From contig VXBA01005863.1 in the NCBI GenBank assembly GCA_013399895.1, positions 124,001 to 188,000 of the forward strand: a DNA stretch of 64,000 nucleotides. Reading direction: 5' to 3'. The notes under the pieces are model-generated. The model did not search any database. It saw nothing but the letters and a program-made list of their open reading frames with translations, and was not told where the DNA came from. Shown here one piece after another: positions 1-14,700 of the stretch (the stretch's first letter is position 1; each line of letters opens with the position of its first letter). This stretch comes from Serilophus lunatus (taxonomy: Eukaryota > Chordata > Aves > Passeriformes > Eurylaimidae). The translations under genes and the position numbers were made by a program.

Positions 1-3000
1 CTTCAGCTGCACTGATTTATAATTATTTCCTGCTTTCCAAGTGATCAGCTTCCTAAAATTACTCTAAGCAGTAGCTATTCACTGGAAACTCCCATCTATA
101 ACTTACAAGAAGTTTTACATGCAGTCAAAAACTGAAAGGTCAGCATTTTTCACCTGGTACTATGTACTGTAGTGCTACTTTTTGGGCCTGAGAAAAGCCT
201 TGAGAATTTCACCTGTAGAGCCACTAGGTAATTTGGCAGACAACAATTACTTTTGCAGAAAATCAAGGCTTAGAGAATACTGTTTATATTTCAAAGTGCT
301 GCAACTGCCTTCAGTCCTTAGTTGTGAAGTCCTTAGCTGTGTAGCATGACTTCTGTCTTAAATCACTTAAAATATTTTCCAGTTAAGCAATAGCAATTTT
401 CCAAATTCTGTGTTTAGCAGTTTTATAATGTGAAGGTTTAACTATTTAGGCATTGAAAAAGGAGATACAACACATTTGCTTTGCATATGATAAATAGAAA
501 AAATGTAGGAATAAGCTGGGAAGAAGTGTTGAGTTTTTCTGCTTTCTGTTTCTAGAAAGGGAAGGTATGAGGGTGCCAGGCTGCAACTGTTCATTAATCA
601 AGTCACACTCTTCAAAGTGGAAATTCACTACCAGCAGCCTTACATGCATGTTTGCTATCTAAACACACAGATATTTTCAGCTTATTACATGACCACTTCA
701 AAAAGGACAAACCACAGCGTATGAAAACATGTTGCTCTCCACACCACAGACTGTACTCTGGTCTGCCCTTAGGATCCATACAATTTCCTTTTCGTGTATT
801 TCCATAGCAGGCTGGGGCTCTTTAGTTGAGTGTACATGAAATAAAGCCTTTTTTTCAGTCACATACATTTCTTACTGGATATATGCAGATAAGCATCTGA
901 CACTGGTTTGTGGCACAAAGATATCCAGAACTGAAAGGAAAGCATTGACAAAATGAGAAACTGCAATGACATGTTACGAGCATGGGCTTCTCTGCTTTCC
1001 CCTGTTGCAAAATTTCAGCTCAATCTTTAGACTGTGCTGCCATTCACCCTTGCTCTCCTGTCTGCAGAACTGTGGTCAGAAACAGCTGTATAGCTCTGCA
1101 AATGTCTCCCACAACAGCATTACTGGTTACTGGGTAAATACAGTGCCTTTTTATTTGTCCCTGGTTCCCTTAGGGACAAACAAACAAAAGGAAGTATTTT
1201 TTTCTCATGATGCATAATAAAATTATGGAACTCTGCCACAGGATATAGTGGAGGCCGAAAATAGAAATGTTTTTTAAATTACATTAGATAAGTGCATGAG
1301 AGTTGGGTCCAGCAGTGAACTATAATGTACAACTGTCTACACAAAAACTTACCTCAGGAAGCTCCTAAGCTGTGGATGTCATGGAGGATATAAAGCTCTA
1401 GGCTGCTGCTATTGACCATTGTCAGAAACAAGGTTCTGAACAAGATGAACCTTTGGCATAAATCGGTATAGCCATTTTATGTCTTTCTGTTCATGACATT
1501 TTTAATTTCTTAAGAAAATGCTTTAGTTATTGCCAGTGTTAAAGTCTCTCAGTATGTTTCTTATTCATCTTCTTTGTCTTCATTTGATGTAACAACACTA
1601 TAGCTTCCAACACAGTTTAACTAAAATAAATGCTCCATTGTTCCTTTTGAAAAATCAATACTTTTAAAAAATTGTTGGATGTTGAACTGGTTTATACTTA
1701 CATCACTGTATTACAGTAAGAATCTACAGGACCTGATCTGGGACCTGTTTGCACAGACTTCCCAGAGAACGTTGTCCATAATGCAGTGGGCTAAAGACTT
1801 ACAAATGCGAACTATTGTTAAAAGTGTAGATCCTTATCCAATATTCCCAGCTGAGGGAGACAGTTGATGATAATATCTGAAAATAGGAAAAAACATTGAT
1901 TATATTGATCATTAAAGTTATATATTTTAAAATTTTCTTCATCCGTTGCTTGCTTTCAAAGGTCATATTTTTCCCACTGAAATAAACTGTCCCCCTTGAT
2001 CTTGGAAATTCTCAATAACTGCTTGTGAAATAAGCTGGAATGAAGTCATACAGATCCAAATGATTGTAATGGAAGCAGAATCAGGCCTGTAGTTTCATTC
2101 TTCTGCTGTATTTGAATCTTTGGCTTTTCCCACTCCCCAAATTTAAGGACTGTACATTAGCATCTTTCGATGCAAATATAGTATTCCCTCTAACATCTAT
2201 AGAAATTGTGCATATGACCTATGGATGTCAACTATGTAATTCCAACTGGCAGTAATGGTATTTGCACAGTAGAGCTGTATTCACAGATAGGAGAATAGTT
2301 CCTTTGTTAAGTATTTAATTCAGCTAGAAAACACCTAATTCAAATTGCTCCCAGGAGGCAGATAAAGACTATATACTCTGTGACCATGCATTTCAATAAA
2401 AGCTTCTCAATTTAAAGGCATTCTTTCATTAAGTACAATCAGTCTCAATTTCATAGCATTAGAGTAGGTGAGTTTAGAAAGAAACAAGTTGTTGTTTTGC
2501 TAAGACAGGGACGATAAATTTCTATGTAAAAAGAAAATGATGTGGTGAAAGATGGTGCTGAATGCTTTTGCTTAAACATGTGGTCATAGGATGCATAATT
2601 AGTCCGATAGCCAAAGAGAAAAGGAAAGATTTAAACAGTGTGAGAAGGAAATAAAATTCTGTGATGTAAATAAGGGAATGCAAACTATGCAGGATTAGTT
2701 TCTTCAGCTAGATTGTAAAATAGTACTGGAATCAGTGAGGATGAACATAATTTTTGTGCCAATCTCCATAATCCCGTAAACTGTCATCATCACAAAATGT
2801 CTTGGCAGCCAACAGCAAAGGAGAAACGACCTCCATATCATCTTATCAATGTCTACTCCCTCTTTCAAATAAATAGTTTTTGAAAATATCTTGAATATCT
2901 TGTGTTGAACCACACTACCTGAAGCCAAAGCGTGCTAATGTAAAGTTCATTAGTGTTCTAACTGTTCTAGAATCTGCTGCAGACAAAACGAGGAAGTGAT

Positions 3001-6000
3001 AAGTATTTTTACAGTCACAGCCTGAGGGCAGGGCTCTAAATGCTCCTCAGTCTTCTAAAATGTTAAATACCAGCTAAGTACCAGCTAAAAAAAATACATA
3101 CCAGCCCTGTACAGCATCTCTTATTCTTTAAATTCTTAGGGAACCTGAAATTTTGGTGAGAGAAGACAAATTTACTGTATTTGAGATCATGTCATCATAA
3201 AGCAAATACCATGAATGAACAAGCTAATAAGACAAATACCATAAATTCCACAAAGAAAAATAGCTTATGAAGCCAGCAGATAAAACTTCCACATTACATA
3301 TGATGACAGTAAAGACTAGGGTAATGAATGATACATTTCCAATTTTTGAGTTAGTCTAGCAGCAACTCAGTTGTTCTCAGATTGAAGGATCTGATTTGAT
3401 CACACTAGATCTGATTTTATTTTTTTCTGCAGCCTAATACATATTTTCTTTGTTGGTTATCCAAATTTTGCTGGCACTAAAAAAAAAAGACCGATCAATA
3501 TGTTTCCATACTGCTCTCATAGCCGGAAGAAGTTGATAGTCCTAAGAGTTCCATCATCTGGAACAAAAGACAGAAGAAATTTCTAGCCCTGCCTTATATC
3601 ATGAAGGGAAGGAAAAAGCCAGAAAAGAATAAGGAGAAGAGGAGAAAGATAAAGGACAAAACTAAAGGGAGCGAAAAAGGATACGAAATTTTCCACAGTT
3701 GCTTTAGTGACACGTTATCTGACGTCTATAAATGGTGATACGTTTATGAGCTCTCTCAAAACCCAGTTTATTAATACATATCTGATCCCTGACAGCAAAT
3801 TCATAGAGCCTTGTGGTGCTATATAACACTTGAGGATGTGGTCCTCTATCACCAAATCATAACAGCTTTAAGACCTGCCTACAGCATATTCAGCAATAAT
3901 CAAACTGTCACTGCTGAAGGTAAAGTCTTTAACTGCATTCTTGAAATGTGATAGTTTGATATTTCTATTTCCTTTGTTCCTTACCTGAATCACAGGAAAA
4001 AAAACTCCTCTTACACAATGAGCAGAAAGCATTAAAACAGAACAAAATGGATTCTCTGGAAAAAAAAAAAAAAAAGAAAGAAAATTTACATGTGAAATCT
4101 AGACTCTGGTCAGTTTTGCTTCCACGGTCATAACCCATGTAGGTAATCACAGGCTGATAGTACTACTTTCAAGTGGATATAACATCAGAAAAGAGATTAC
4201 TTGGAAAAAAGAAAGCCAGAGGCTCTATTTCATTTAAGTGATGATTGATAAAAAGCAGTTCATTTGAAACCTGTTTGTATTGGCTATGTCTTGCTATCCC
4301 TTTCAATGCCACTTTTGTATAAAAATTATTTTCTTAAAAATAGCTGCTGGCTTTCTTGCAAGTGTTAAACATGTCCACAACACTATATTGAGCAGTTTTG
4401 ATAAGTATTTCAGGTCTTGTGTTATTGTGTGCAGATATTTACATAACAGGTAGACTGTTTCAAACAAATCCTGCTAATTTCTTATGTTTTTTGCAAGGAT
4501 ATCTAGCTCTGTCTCTATACAACATCACAGGCTCGATGTCCAGTGTGTGTGTGTATAGCAGTCTTATTCTGATTTCTTTGGAAGACAATTTTGCCAAAGT
4601 GGAATGCAGTGCAGCTGTTTCTATGTGGAATATGAGAATTCCTGGAATCACATTTCAAACCAAAAGTCTATTTATGCAAAAAATTTGTAGAACAATTTTC
4701 TGAACATCTTTCTACTTTTAACTGTGTCCAAAGGAAAAATCAGTGGGAGTTAGGTACAGAAACAGCATGTCTCTAAGCCACAGATTCAAAAAAGTCTGAT
4801 GCCTATAGTGGAATTTTGATAGTATGGAGACACTTGAATTTACAAATTTTACTAATCTGTGATGGATTTGGCTGGGATCATCCATGCTGTGATCCCACAG
4901 GCCAGTAAGTTTCCACAATTATGTTCAAACACTGTATTCAGAGACTGTGCATACTTAATACTTACCTGAAATCTTAAACTCACCATGAAATACAATGCCA
5001 TTCATTCCATAATTTAACAGCTTAATTGTTGAGAGAAGTCAAATTGTGTATTAATTTAATAATACTTTCAAAATTCAAAAACAATCTTGAGAAGGAATCT
5101 AGGACACCTGACATCTCTATCACTGGGCTGCCAGATCACAATTCTACTTGAGCACTTCTTTAGCACCTTGTGCTTTTCATGGCATAATGGTCCTGCTTCA
5201 GCACAAATAATATTTTTATGGAGTAAAGTTCTACTTGGAAGAGAATTTGTAGCCCTGTAACCCCTCAGACTGAGGAGGGAATAGAAGCTCTGTTTTATAT
5301 TCTCTCATGCAATGGTGTTTAAAAAAAATTCAAAACCAGGTAATTCAGTTTGCTGTACCTGAGTAACTGACAGCTAATTCTGGAAATATCTAACAGAGTG
5401 AGACACATATCCAGGTGGTTTGTGTGAATGTCTGCTCCCTATGTTTGTGCCCATGAATCATACCGTTTGAAGTTTAATCACCTACTTCTGTTGTATGAGA
5501 AATTTAGGTATTTATCTTTGTTCCAAAGCTCTCTTTATAGGTATAAACTTTAGCACTTTTGTGAATCTTGTCCTAAAAGATTATTAAGAAAAATTTCATT
5601 CATATAAGAGATACAATACTGGGGCATACTGAATAAGTTTTATGCTGCAGAGGAGTATCTTTGAGGAGCAAGACAGTGAATATTCTCTAACTTGACAAAT
5701 ACAAGCAATAAGAAAGCAAGGTCAATGTTCCATAGTCAATGCTATGTATACAGTTTAGTTTGGCACTGTTAATTCTGTGTGCATTTGGCAACATTTGGCT
5801 GAAGAGTACTCTTTTTTTGGTTTTAGGTTTGTTACTCAATCATCTCTAAAACCATTAATCATATAACCACTACATGGTCTACTGGGAAGTATTAGTGAAA
5901 TGACAGTATTAATGTCATAAATGCAGAATTGTATTAGTGCCCAGGGTAAAGGAAATAATAAACCACAATAGTTAAGTTGTACCCTCAACTTGTAAACCTA

Positions 6001-8389
6001 AAGGAATATCCTTGTAAAAGAGGTGAACTGAGTGGGCTAATTCTGGTAAATGTATTAGTCACTCACACTGTTTCCTTGTTGAGAAAAGCAAAAAGAACAA
6101 AATTCTATCCTTTATAAAAACAGAAAAATAGTTTAGAGTTCCTTGTCCACATCTCCCATGGCACTAATATTTATAATGAACCATCTATGAGACATCTTAA
6201 AATCAAAAGTTCCTTAAGGTTAGTAATATTTTTCTGTTTTCCCAGAGTATAAAAGTGAAGAGATGAATTATGCCAAATAACACAGAATGTAATTATTTTT
6301 AGCTCTGATTCAACAGGAGATTTACAGACAGATTAGTGGTCACCAAAGAAGTATTTGCATCTGTTGTTTATATTATGACATCTGAGATCAAAGTAAGGCT
6401 TTAAACTTTAACTTTCTGTTCTTCAAGTGGATAATGAAATTGAAAAAAAAGTTGAAGATGTGACGAGGGAAAAATCTATGGATTATTAAACACACTGAGG
6501 GCAATTTTGAAACGAAGGGGATGTGCGGGACGAAGCCCAGACTTTGGACACACCAACCTTCTGAACACTCTGCTCCTCATCCTCCACATTATGTACACGT
6601 GCCTGTGCCTGCGAATACTCCCAGTGATTGTAGAAACACTTTGAAACGAGGCCTGTGCTGGCCTCAGTCTTTGCTGAATGTCCAGCCCTTTGCATTACTG
6701 TGTCCAGTGTTCTTTATTCTGTGTAACCATGGTGATAAAACATTTCTGTGGCTGAAGCTAACGAGGTTAGGACTGAGTTGCAGTGGCAGAAACAAGTCCA
6801 GTGAAAACCCAAAGTGGAAACTAAGCCAAAATACGGCTTCTTTCTAAGCAGATGGTAAGATTTTCCAAATAAATATAAATCTTTGAGGAGCTAATTTTAA
6901 GTAAATTTAAATTCTTTTTGAAGAGATAATTGATATGGATTTCTACAGAGAACTTTCAAAAAAAAAAGGACTGCTACCTTGCAAAAGATTGGATCACCAA
7001 CAGGAAGAAAACCATCACAACAAAAAACCTACTTGAGCTTGCTTGTCTTTAATGACATTAAAATAAGAATTTTAATACAGATAACTAAGAAGGAAAAACG
7101 AGAACGCCTCCTATGGTTTAACTGCAAGACTCAGAAAATTACTAATGGTCAGGAGATCTCATCATAATCAGCTCACTTGTAGAATACAGCACAGGTCAGT
7201 GTAGACAAAGGCATTTCCATTTACCAGATTTCAGAGGACTTTGATAAAATAATTTTCTGGCTTCAGTTCAGTTCATGTGCCCTGATCCTGTACTGAGATC
7301 TCCATGAGAGGAGAATGTATAACAAATGCACACAATTTCAACTATTATAAAAATATACTGTAAACTCATAAATGCACTTGATATATCTATACATGTATGT
7401 AAAGGCTGGGACTGCCTCTTTTTCAAAGAATAGAAGCCATAAACTAGATCAATTTGTCTCTGTCTGCAGGTTGCCTGGATATGACGTTAGGCCTATGTAT
7501 AGACTGACGTTGTCATCTTGGCTTATTTATGGCCTTTCTTGGGCACAGTTAAGTAAGTTGAAATTGAACAGAAACAAAATGTTGAAATTTTGAAAAACAA
7601 AATTACCAGAAATACCTTCTTTCTCTCAGCACTCATCTACATAGTATTGTTGGTATTACTTGGAAAGAGTGTAAATAAGGTAAAATGGGCTGAAGAGAAG
7701 GTTGACTTTAAGTTGGCATTGTCTTGTAAAAATATTTCAAGTTGCTGCGTGGATTTAAATTATTACAGAATGTTCTACTCCCTTAATTGAACATCACATT
7801 CAATCTGGATGAAAATATTTGGATTATTTATTTATGTTGGAAAAACTGTATGAATTTAAATTTAATTTAATGAGCTAACTAACTTGTCCTTTAATGGTAT
7901 GAAAGCTTCACTAAATTTGAGAAGCAAATGCAGTTTTACATGAAATTAGGAGGACAGTTGAAATATCTAATTTAATCTGATTTTGAGCGTTAACATAAAT
8001 ACAATGAAGTATAGCTGTCATTTTTTGTCAGCAGCTCTGATGTTCTCTCATATACTCTTTGCTTTTTAAGTGAAATAATTTCTAGCAGAAAGACAAGCCT
8101 GCACTTCGTATTTCAATGAATTTCTCTCACAGTTTTCTGAGCAGAAATCACGCTGTTTTATTTTTAAATAACCTGTAACTTTAATTTAAAATCATCTGAA
8201 TAAGGGACAATAAACAGTGCATCTTTGTGTTTCTATCTTATTTTACATAAAACTATTCTGGATGATTGTTTACAGCAACTGAAAGTCACTCCATTAATTA
8301 TTAAGCAGTTGAAAGTAATTAATCCTTCCAGAACCTGAAGGGGACCTACAAGGAAGCTGGAAAGGGGCTCTTCATCAGGAATCTGTAGT

Positions 8390-8634
8390 GATAAGACACA
8401 GAAGAATGGCTTTAAATTGTAAGAGAGCAGGATTTGATTGGATATTAAGAAGAAATGGGTAAGGGTGTTGAGGCACTGGAATGGGTCGTCCTTAGAGGTT
8501 GTAGATGCTTCATTCCTGGAGTGTTCAAGGCCACATTGGGTGGGGTTTTGAGCAACCTGGTCTGCTGCCAAGGCAGCAGGGTTGGAACTAGATAACCTTT
8601 AAGGTCCCTTTCAATTCTAACCATTCTATGATCT
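8390..8634 (+). mobile_element. CR1 LINE, 3' end fragment
   Basis: The stretch follows the 3' end of the avian CR1 consensus in order: a degenerate 'gaatggcttt' block, 'ggcactggaatgg', 'gagtgttcaaggccacattg', 'gagcaacctggtctgc', then 'ggttggaactagataacc' and the terminal 'cattctatgatctg'. It covers the very C-terminus of ORF2 and the short 3' UTR. It is 5'-truncated, as most CR1 copies are, and is diverged, with small deletions after 8450, so it is old. The terminal repeat is of the ATTCTATG type. Confidence 0.93.
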
Positions 8635-11239
8635 GTTATTAAGCAATAATTTTGCTCATCTACCAAAGGGCATTTATTAACAGTACCGTAGGAATTACAG
8701 ATTGAATAAGACTATTTGGCCATCTATTTTCTTCCTTGAAAGCTCAGAGTTATTTCCTAAGGTATATCACTCCAACTACTAAGTCCACCAGAGCTAATTA
8801 TATACTGTATTTTCCATTTTTAGCATTCACTTCACTCGTCTCAATAAAAGCTTTACAATTCATGTGTGAGTAGAATAGGCTTAAGTATAAGAGAAATAAA
8901 ATTAAATACCAATCTGATTAACTTTTCAAGCCTTGGAAAGCCAGTTTATATTAAAAATCCTTCTTGCCACTCTGGCTTTGTGAATCATGTGCTAAAAGAT
9001 GAGGATTATGAAGATCCGTTGCAGTAAAGGATTCAAACATTCTTCTTTGTGCTGGTTCAGCTGATCTACAGTGTGGTCTCTGCTAAGACCCTCCACCTTT
9101 CTTAAACATGGCAATGAGACACACCCACTGCTGAGCTGTTATTCGTACTTGTGACAGATCACTTCAACCTTTTAAAAGTCACTAATAGTTTGACTGAAGC
9201 ATCTCGTCAGTAATAGGGCTGGCATCATGTTTGAATCACGCACCGAATAGTTCCATTCACATTTATGAGAATATTTGTTTATTAACCAGTACAAAACTGC
9301 ACTGGAGGAAGAAACAATTGATAGAAAACCTTTTTACTATCAACAATTATGTGACATACAACTATGGCTCTCTGATTTTGATAGTTCACACAGAGATGTC
9401 TTCAAAAATAAGATGTTAACGTATTATTTACAAAAGGAAATTAGAGCTCCCATATGAAGGAAAATTACTGGGCCTGACTATGTTTTAGGTTATTACTTCA
9501 CAAGAGTATCAGACACTTCTTGTCAGACAAATTATCAACATTGTGGAAAGTTCACAGAAGCCAAGAAGCCATAAGATCAAACATCACTTGTTTTTTAGCC
9601 ACTCCTCTTATTTCAATGTGTTTTATAGTTGTGACTGTTAAACAGGGACTCACCTGCTTAATTTTATCAGCAGATGAGTTATCAGTGTCAGCTTCCTTTT
9701 TAACTGATAAATTCACCCACCCATCTGTTGAACACAATATTTTCTGCCAGGCTGGGAACAGAAGCTATTTCTTACATTTTTTAAAATTTATTGTCACATA
9801 CATGAGTACACTGTCACACCAGGAAAATGGAGAGTGGCTTAAGCCTTTGTTTTGAACTGTCTCAGGAATAATCAACTCCAACCACCAATGATTCAGAGTC
9901 CATATCCCTCTGCATAACATAAACAGAAGCAGGATTATGAATGCATTGCATTCAAAGTAGGACTAGGTGAATCCCTGATCTGCACTACATTTCTGGCAGC
10001 TGAGATAAGAGAAAAAAATCTAAGCTACTTTTCCCTTACATTATTGTATGCCCCCAAATCAATCTGTGGGGAATTTTGGTAGTACAGTTAGAGGGATTTC
10101 TTTATACATCTCACAAAAATGTGCTTTTGCTCATGAAGGCAGGTAGTTCACAGTGAAAAGCTGTGCAGCCGTCTCAGGTAAAGGGGTGCCTTGCAGTAAC
10201 AAAGATGAACAGAGATGAACACAGGCATTAACAAGAGTGTGAAAGAGAGGGCTAAAAATCACATTTTCTAGACACTCAGCTGTAAGTTTCAATAAGGAAA
10301 CTTCACCTAGAGCATAATTTTGTAGCTCACTTGAGTTTTTTTTGTTGTTGTTACTTTTTTAATTTTTTTTGGCAAATGCAAGAAGTCGTACCTGGAAAAG
10401 TAATTCAGATTAGCCAAGTCATTGCAGTGTTCCAGCTGACTCACTATTCATATCACATAAGTATGTGGATGATGATGATGAAGAAGATGCTTTCATGCCG
10501 TGACCTTCTCTCATGTGGCAGTTGACTGCAGATCTGCTTGGAATGCTCCCTTCTTGGGGTGCCATGAAAATGGAGATCTTGATTCTGCCCATCTGTGAAA
10601 GATCTGCTCTTGAGCTGCAGAGAGGCAAAAAGACAAGCTTCAAACAAACCCCTAACACCTGACCTTTCAGGAAGTTCAGTTCTCAACTGGAACTCTGCAG
10701 CTTTTTCTCATTTTACATAATCCTTCCTGTTATCTTCTTTTTAAAGAAAACATTTTTGTAGTAACCTAGTAGTCCACTTGCAAAGAAAGGAAAAAATCCT
10801 ATTTTCCTCTTTTTTTTGTCATCACACTGACAACATGAACACCACCACTACTGTTATCACACAGAAATCCATTAAACATTCTACACATTGTACAGAAATT
10901 TACATATTTCCTTTTCCTGCTGGGGATTTGTGGTAGCATGGTAATTTATTTCAAGTGGAACAGAAGCATTTGTGTTTAGGTTTTTTTTAATGTCTAGAAC
11001 TTAGTAGTTTAGTCCAAATGTAATAATGGTTAATAATCCCTATGCACAATTGCACTAATGTTAGAAGCATACTTTTCACAAGAAAATAATCTTGAATAGC
11101 ATGTTAATAGGTTTACAGTAAAAGGACAAACTCCAATATTTGGGTTTAAAGCATTCCTCTTGGCTATGGGAAGACATTTTTACCTGCTTTGGAGATGAAA
11201 GTCAGAAAGAAAAGTGAAGTCTCAGGAGTGAAATCCTAG

Positions 11240-11600
11240 CCAAATTGTGGGTAACTGCAAAACCCCCACTGACTTTCATATATTGGGATTCCATATTGAC
11301 TGCCATCAGTGGTCTACTCTGGCCTCCAATCGAGAGGCATGCAGGCACACCATCCATAAAACTGCTGCCTCCTATGAGAACGCACGTGGAATCAGTCTCG
11401 AGGAGAAAAGACAACGCAGAAAGAACCGTGCCTCATCAATACCACCTAAAGACACTTTCTGTCTCCTAAAGAGACACTGTGCCTTTTGCAATCGGACTTG
11501 CCTGTTCCACATCGGCCTTTTTAGCCATAAGGGCACTTGCAGCAAGCATGGGTAGAGCCCTTCTCACATCTTCATTTGCAAAGCTTAGCCATGATGACAA
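11240..11600 (+). mobile_element. Non-LTR retrotransposon: C-terminal coding tail and start of 3' UTR
   Basis: A frame ending at the TAG at 11553-11555 reads like the C-terminus of a LINE-type reverse transcriptase polyprotein. It has 'WSTLASNREACRHTIHK', then a charged helix-like 'LEEKRQRRKN', then a terminal zinc-finger-like module with the pattern C-x2-C-x3-C-x2-H-x5-H-x3-C ending shortly before the stop. This order (W..LA..R..WR, basic helix, Cys/His knuckle with IGL.SH) is typical of the end of many vertebrate and invertebrate LINE ORFs. The final 30 bases, 11568-11597, recur at 14664-14700, which supports a shared 3' UTR. The lineage (RTE-like or L2-like) is not resolved. This is not a CR1 end. 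The upstream ORF is missing, so the copy is 5'-truncated. About 80 codons near the stop remain open. Confidence 0.7.
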
Positions 11601-14600
11601 TCAGGACTCCAGACTTTGTCTACCTTCCTGTGTCATCCCAGTAGAGATTCATATGGCATTTTTCCCTCAAAAAAATCTTTGTATCTCCTAAACCCATATT
11701 ATTTGACCTCATGGAAATGAAAACACACCTGAATGGAATGAATTTGATCCACATGAGACAGGGATGCATTGGGGAATCAGAGGTTTCTTGGCCTGTTATG
11801 CCCCAACCTGCCCCATTACTTGTATGGCTCAATCAGCTCTAGCAGTCTTGTCTCCCCTGCCATGCCCCTCATCAGATCAAACCTTCAGGCATAGAGTTAA
11901 CCTGTTTCCACTAGTATCAAAAGAAAACACCTGCCCTGGAACATTTGTTCTTGATTTCTTAATGGCTTATATTTAGGTTTTCTCTGCTCTGGGTACAGTA
12001 GTTTGCAGGTGAGAGTGGGGTTGAAATGTACTCTGCAGTAACCAATATAGTTTCCTTGGGTCCTCTGAGAATAACAAATACAAATATGACAGAGTCACAG
12101 TCACAGCATTCCTTTAGTGCCTGACAGGATTTTTTGTCTGTTTCCAGTACTGAAGAAATTGCCGTGCTATGATGTTTTGACTACAGGACATGAACATTAT
12201 TGCCAGCTAATGGGCAGAAAGTATAACTGCTAACAAGATTGTGACCTACATCTGAGCGAAACAGCTGCCAAACCTTCCTTGAGATTCATGAACACTTTGT
12301 TCTTTACTGTTACAGTACAAAGTGTGATAGATATAAGCATTATTGATGTCAATTCTTTTTTCAATCAAATAGTTGTAGTCGTGAGAAATGTTATCCTAAT
12401 TCCTATATGTTCTGCACATGTGGTTAAACTAATGACCTGAAAGTCTGCATTTATGTACAGCAACTACAAAGTCAATAGAACAGATATTTTTTCTTACCCA
12501 CAAGGGAGAACAGTACCACATGGCTATCATTATGAAAATGACATTGAATTAAAATCCTGAATCTGAATACTTGAAAGTTGAGAGATATCTGTATTTGATT
12601 TTGAGCCCTGGTTATCTTTCATTCTGAAGAGTTACAGCATGGTTTAAAGGCCTGGGATATTTTCCTTTTGTTTAATAGTCCTGTTATTCTGATATGCTGG
12701 TTTGTTCAATGTATTTTTTATTACATTGTAAATACTTCTGAGTTATTACAAAACCACCCTTTTGAATGTGGTTTTACTTGGCAAGAAAACATTAGTCTTA
12801 TTGTTATACATGACCTACTTGGGATTCATTGTAAAATTAAAAGTATTGTAAGAGGAAGAACAAGAGAGCAAAACCAGTGATAAATGTTAAGAATTCATAT
12901 AAGATCTGAGTGAAGGCTTGACTTGAAATAACTGGTGTGTCTCATCTTTGACTCGTTGCCCTGTGTTTTCACTACATTAATCATGCCAGAAGTGTTGTCA
13001 CTTCGTATTTGTGAACTGTGAAGGTCTGTCAGGGCAAGTGCCTATACATGTTCCTGGATTACAAGTCGGAAATGACTGTGATCCTTAACACTTCGGGCAC
13101 AGGGACACTGTGTGGAAATTTGCAAACTAAAGTAGCAACTTAATCAGTGACAGTCTGACAGCCACTTGCTGCTTCACCGGGAATGTGGGAGCAGCCACGG
13201 GTGCCAGTATGCCTGAGATCACTAGAAATAAATTCATATTTAGATTGTTCAAAGGACACATCAAAGACATCTGAACAGTTTCTTTCTATTAAACAATAAC
13301 TAAAACCATTCCCTTCACTATTAGCATATTGTTTAAAATTTGTACAGACCAAGCATGAGTTTTGAATCATTCGTGTCTAATTGTTTTTAACCTGTTTTTT
13401 AACCCAGTACAACATATGTGCCTGGTGGCTTCTGTATTGCCTTGTAAAACCAGATATATTTTCAAATTGCTGCATGTAAACTACCCATCCCTTTGTCTGC
13501 CAATACATTTCTAATGTATGCCCCTGTCCTTTTGCTACGTCTGTTGTTCTGCCATTGCATTTAATGGACTTACAGAGTAGTTCCGCTATGAATTTATTTG
13601 TGCTATCTTTGTTAAGAACACTAATAGGAACTGTGCCATAGAAAGAAAAACTACTGACAATGAATTAGCAGACATGAAATTGAAGGTTGAAATCTTCCCC
13701 TCTTTAGCTCATGTTTTCATGAATTACAAAGGAATGCCTCACAAAAACATTGTCTTCCAGGAAGAGCTGGGATTATGATAAACCAAAGTAGGAGGGAATA
13801 TTCTTGCCAGGTCCTAGAAAAATAAAAACAAGGGAAAAAATGCTGCTCCTGAAGTAGTACTTTAGAACTGAGACTCTTCTATCATTCCTTTTCATCTGTC
13901 TCCTCTTCACAGTGACTTAAGTGCAGAAATACCACCAAAAGATTTTAATTTTCATATTTTCCTTAAATTTAAACAACTTTAGAATGGTTCTTATTCTACA
14001 GAATTAAAATAAAAGATATTTTCAATCTGATTTTCTTGTTATTACTGCTGAGTTTGTGCTCAGCACTAAGTGGAGAACAGCCAGATTCTACTACTCATCA
14101 TTGCTACTTCAGTATGGTTATTCCTTTAGCAGTTAATGGGAATACTTATTCCCAGAATATGAGTTCTTTAGAGAAACTTGCAGTTTTATATTTCTCACTC
14201 AGTGATTTTGACATTCATGAAGTAAACTCAGGGCAAAGAATTGATCCCTATAATCATAACCCAAATCTCACTCCAACAACTGGGGATGGAACAGATTGCA
14301 TTAGAACATGTTTACTTAAAGGAAATGTGATTGCTCTCTTTCAGAATCTCAGAGGAATGTAATGAAAAGAGGGACCAGAATTGTCTTTATATGCTTTGGC
14401 TGCTCTCATATTTCCTATTGGAAAAAGGTCTTATCTCTCTATACAATTATTAAAGCTATAAAAAAGATATATATCTTGAACTACGTAATTTCAGACAAGC
14501 CGAAGAACTTTTATCATATTAAGTTTCATAATCTTTTCTGCAGGCTAATTTGAGTACCTGATATTTCATTGCATGGTTTAGTGGACTTCAGTTCTTTCCA

Positions 14601-14663
14601 CTGGTGCTTGTAAAATACAGCTACTAGAATCTATTGGGGGGAATCAAATCATCCTCATTTTAT

Positions 14664-14700
14664 ATCTTCGTTCGCAAAGCCTAGCCATGATGATGGTGAT
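14664..14700 (+). mobile_element. Second copy of the same LINE 3' end (short)
   Basis: The motif 'gcaaagcctagccatgatga' preceded by 'atcttcgttc' matches 11568-11597 with three or four differences, on the same strand. It is followed by 'tggtgat', which may be the start of a GAT-rich terminal repeat. No coding remnant precedes it. It is best read as a short dead-on-arrival copy of the element at 11240-11600. Chance similarity is possible but unlikely over about 30 bases. Confidence 0.55.

Noticed and set aside
6486..6847. Overlapping + and - frames suggesting a retro-pseudogene
   Set aside because: I could not match either frame to a known protein, and no poly(A) tail or target duplication was seen.
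14036..14362. 108-codon + frame with signal-peptide-like start
   Set aside because: The hydrophobic start is by chance in T-rich DNA; the rest resembles no family, and it is not ANGPT1 exon 1.
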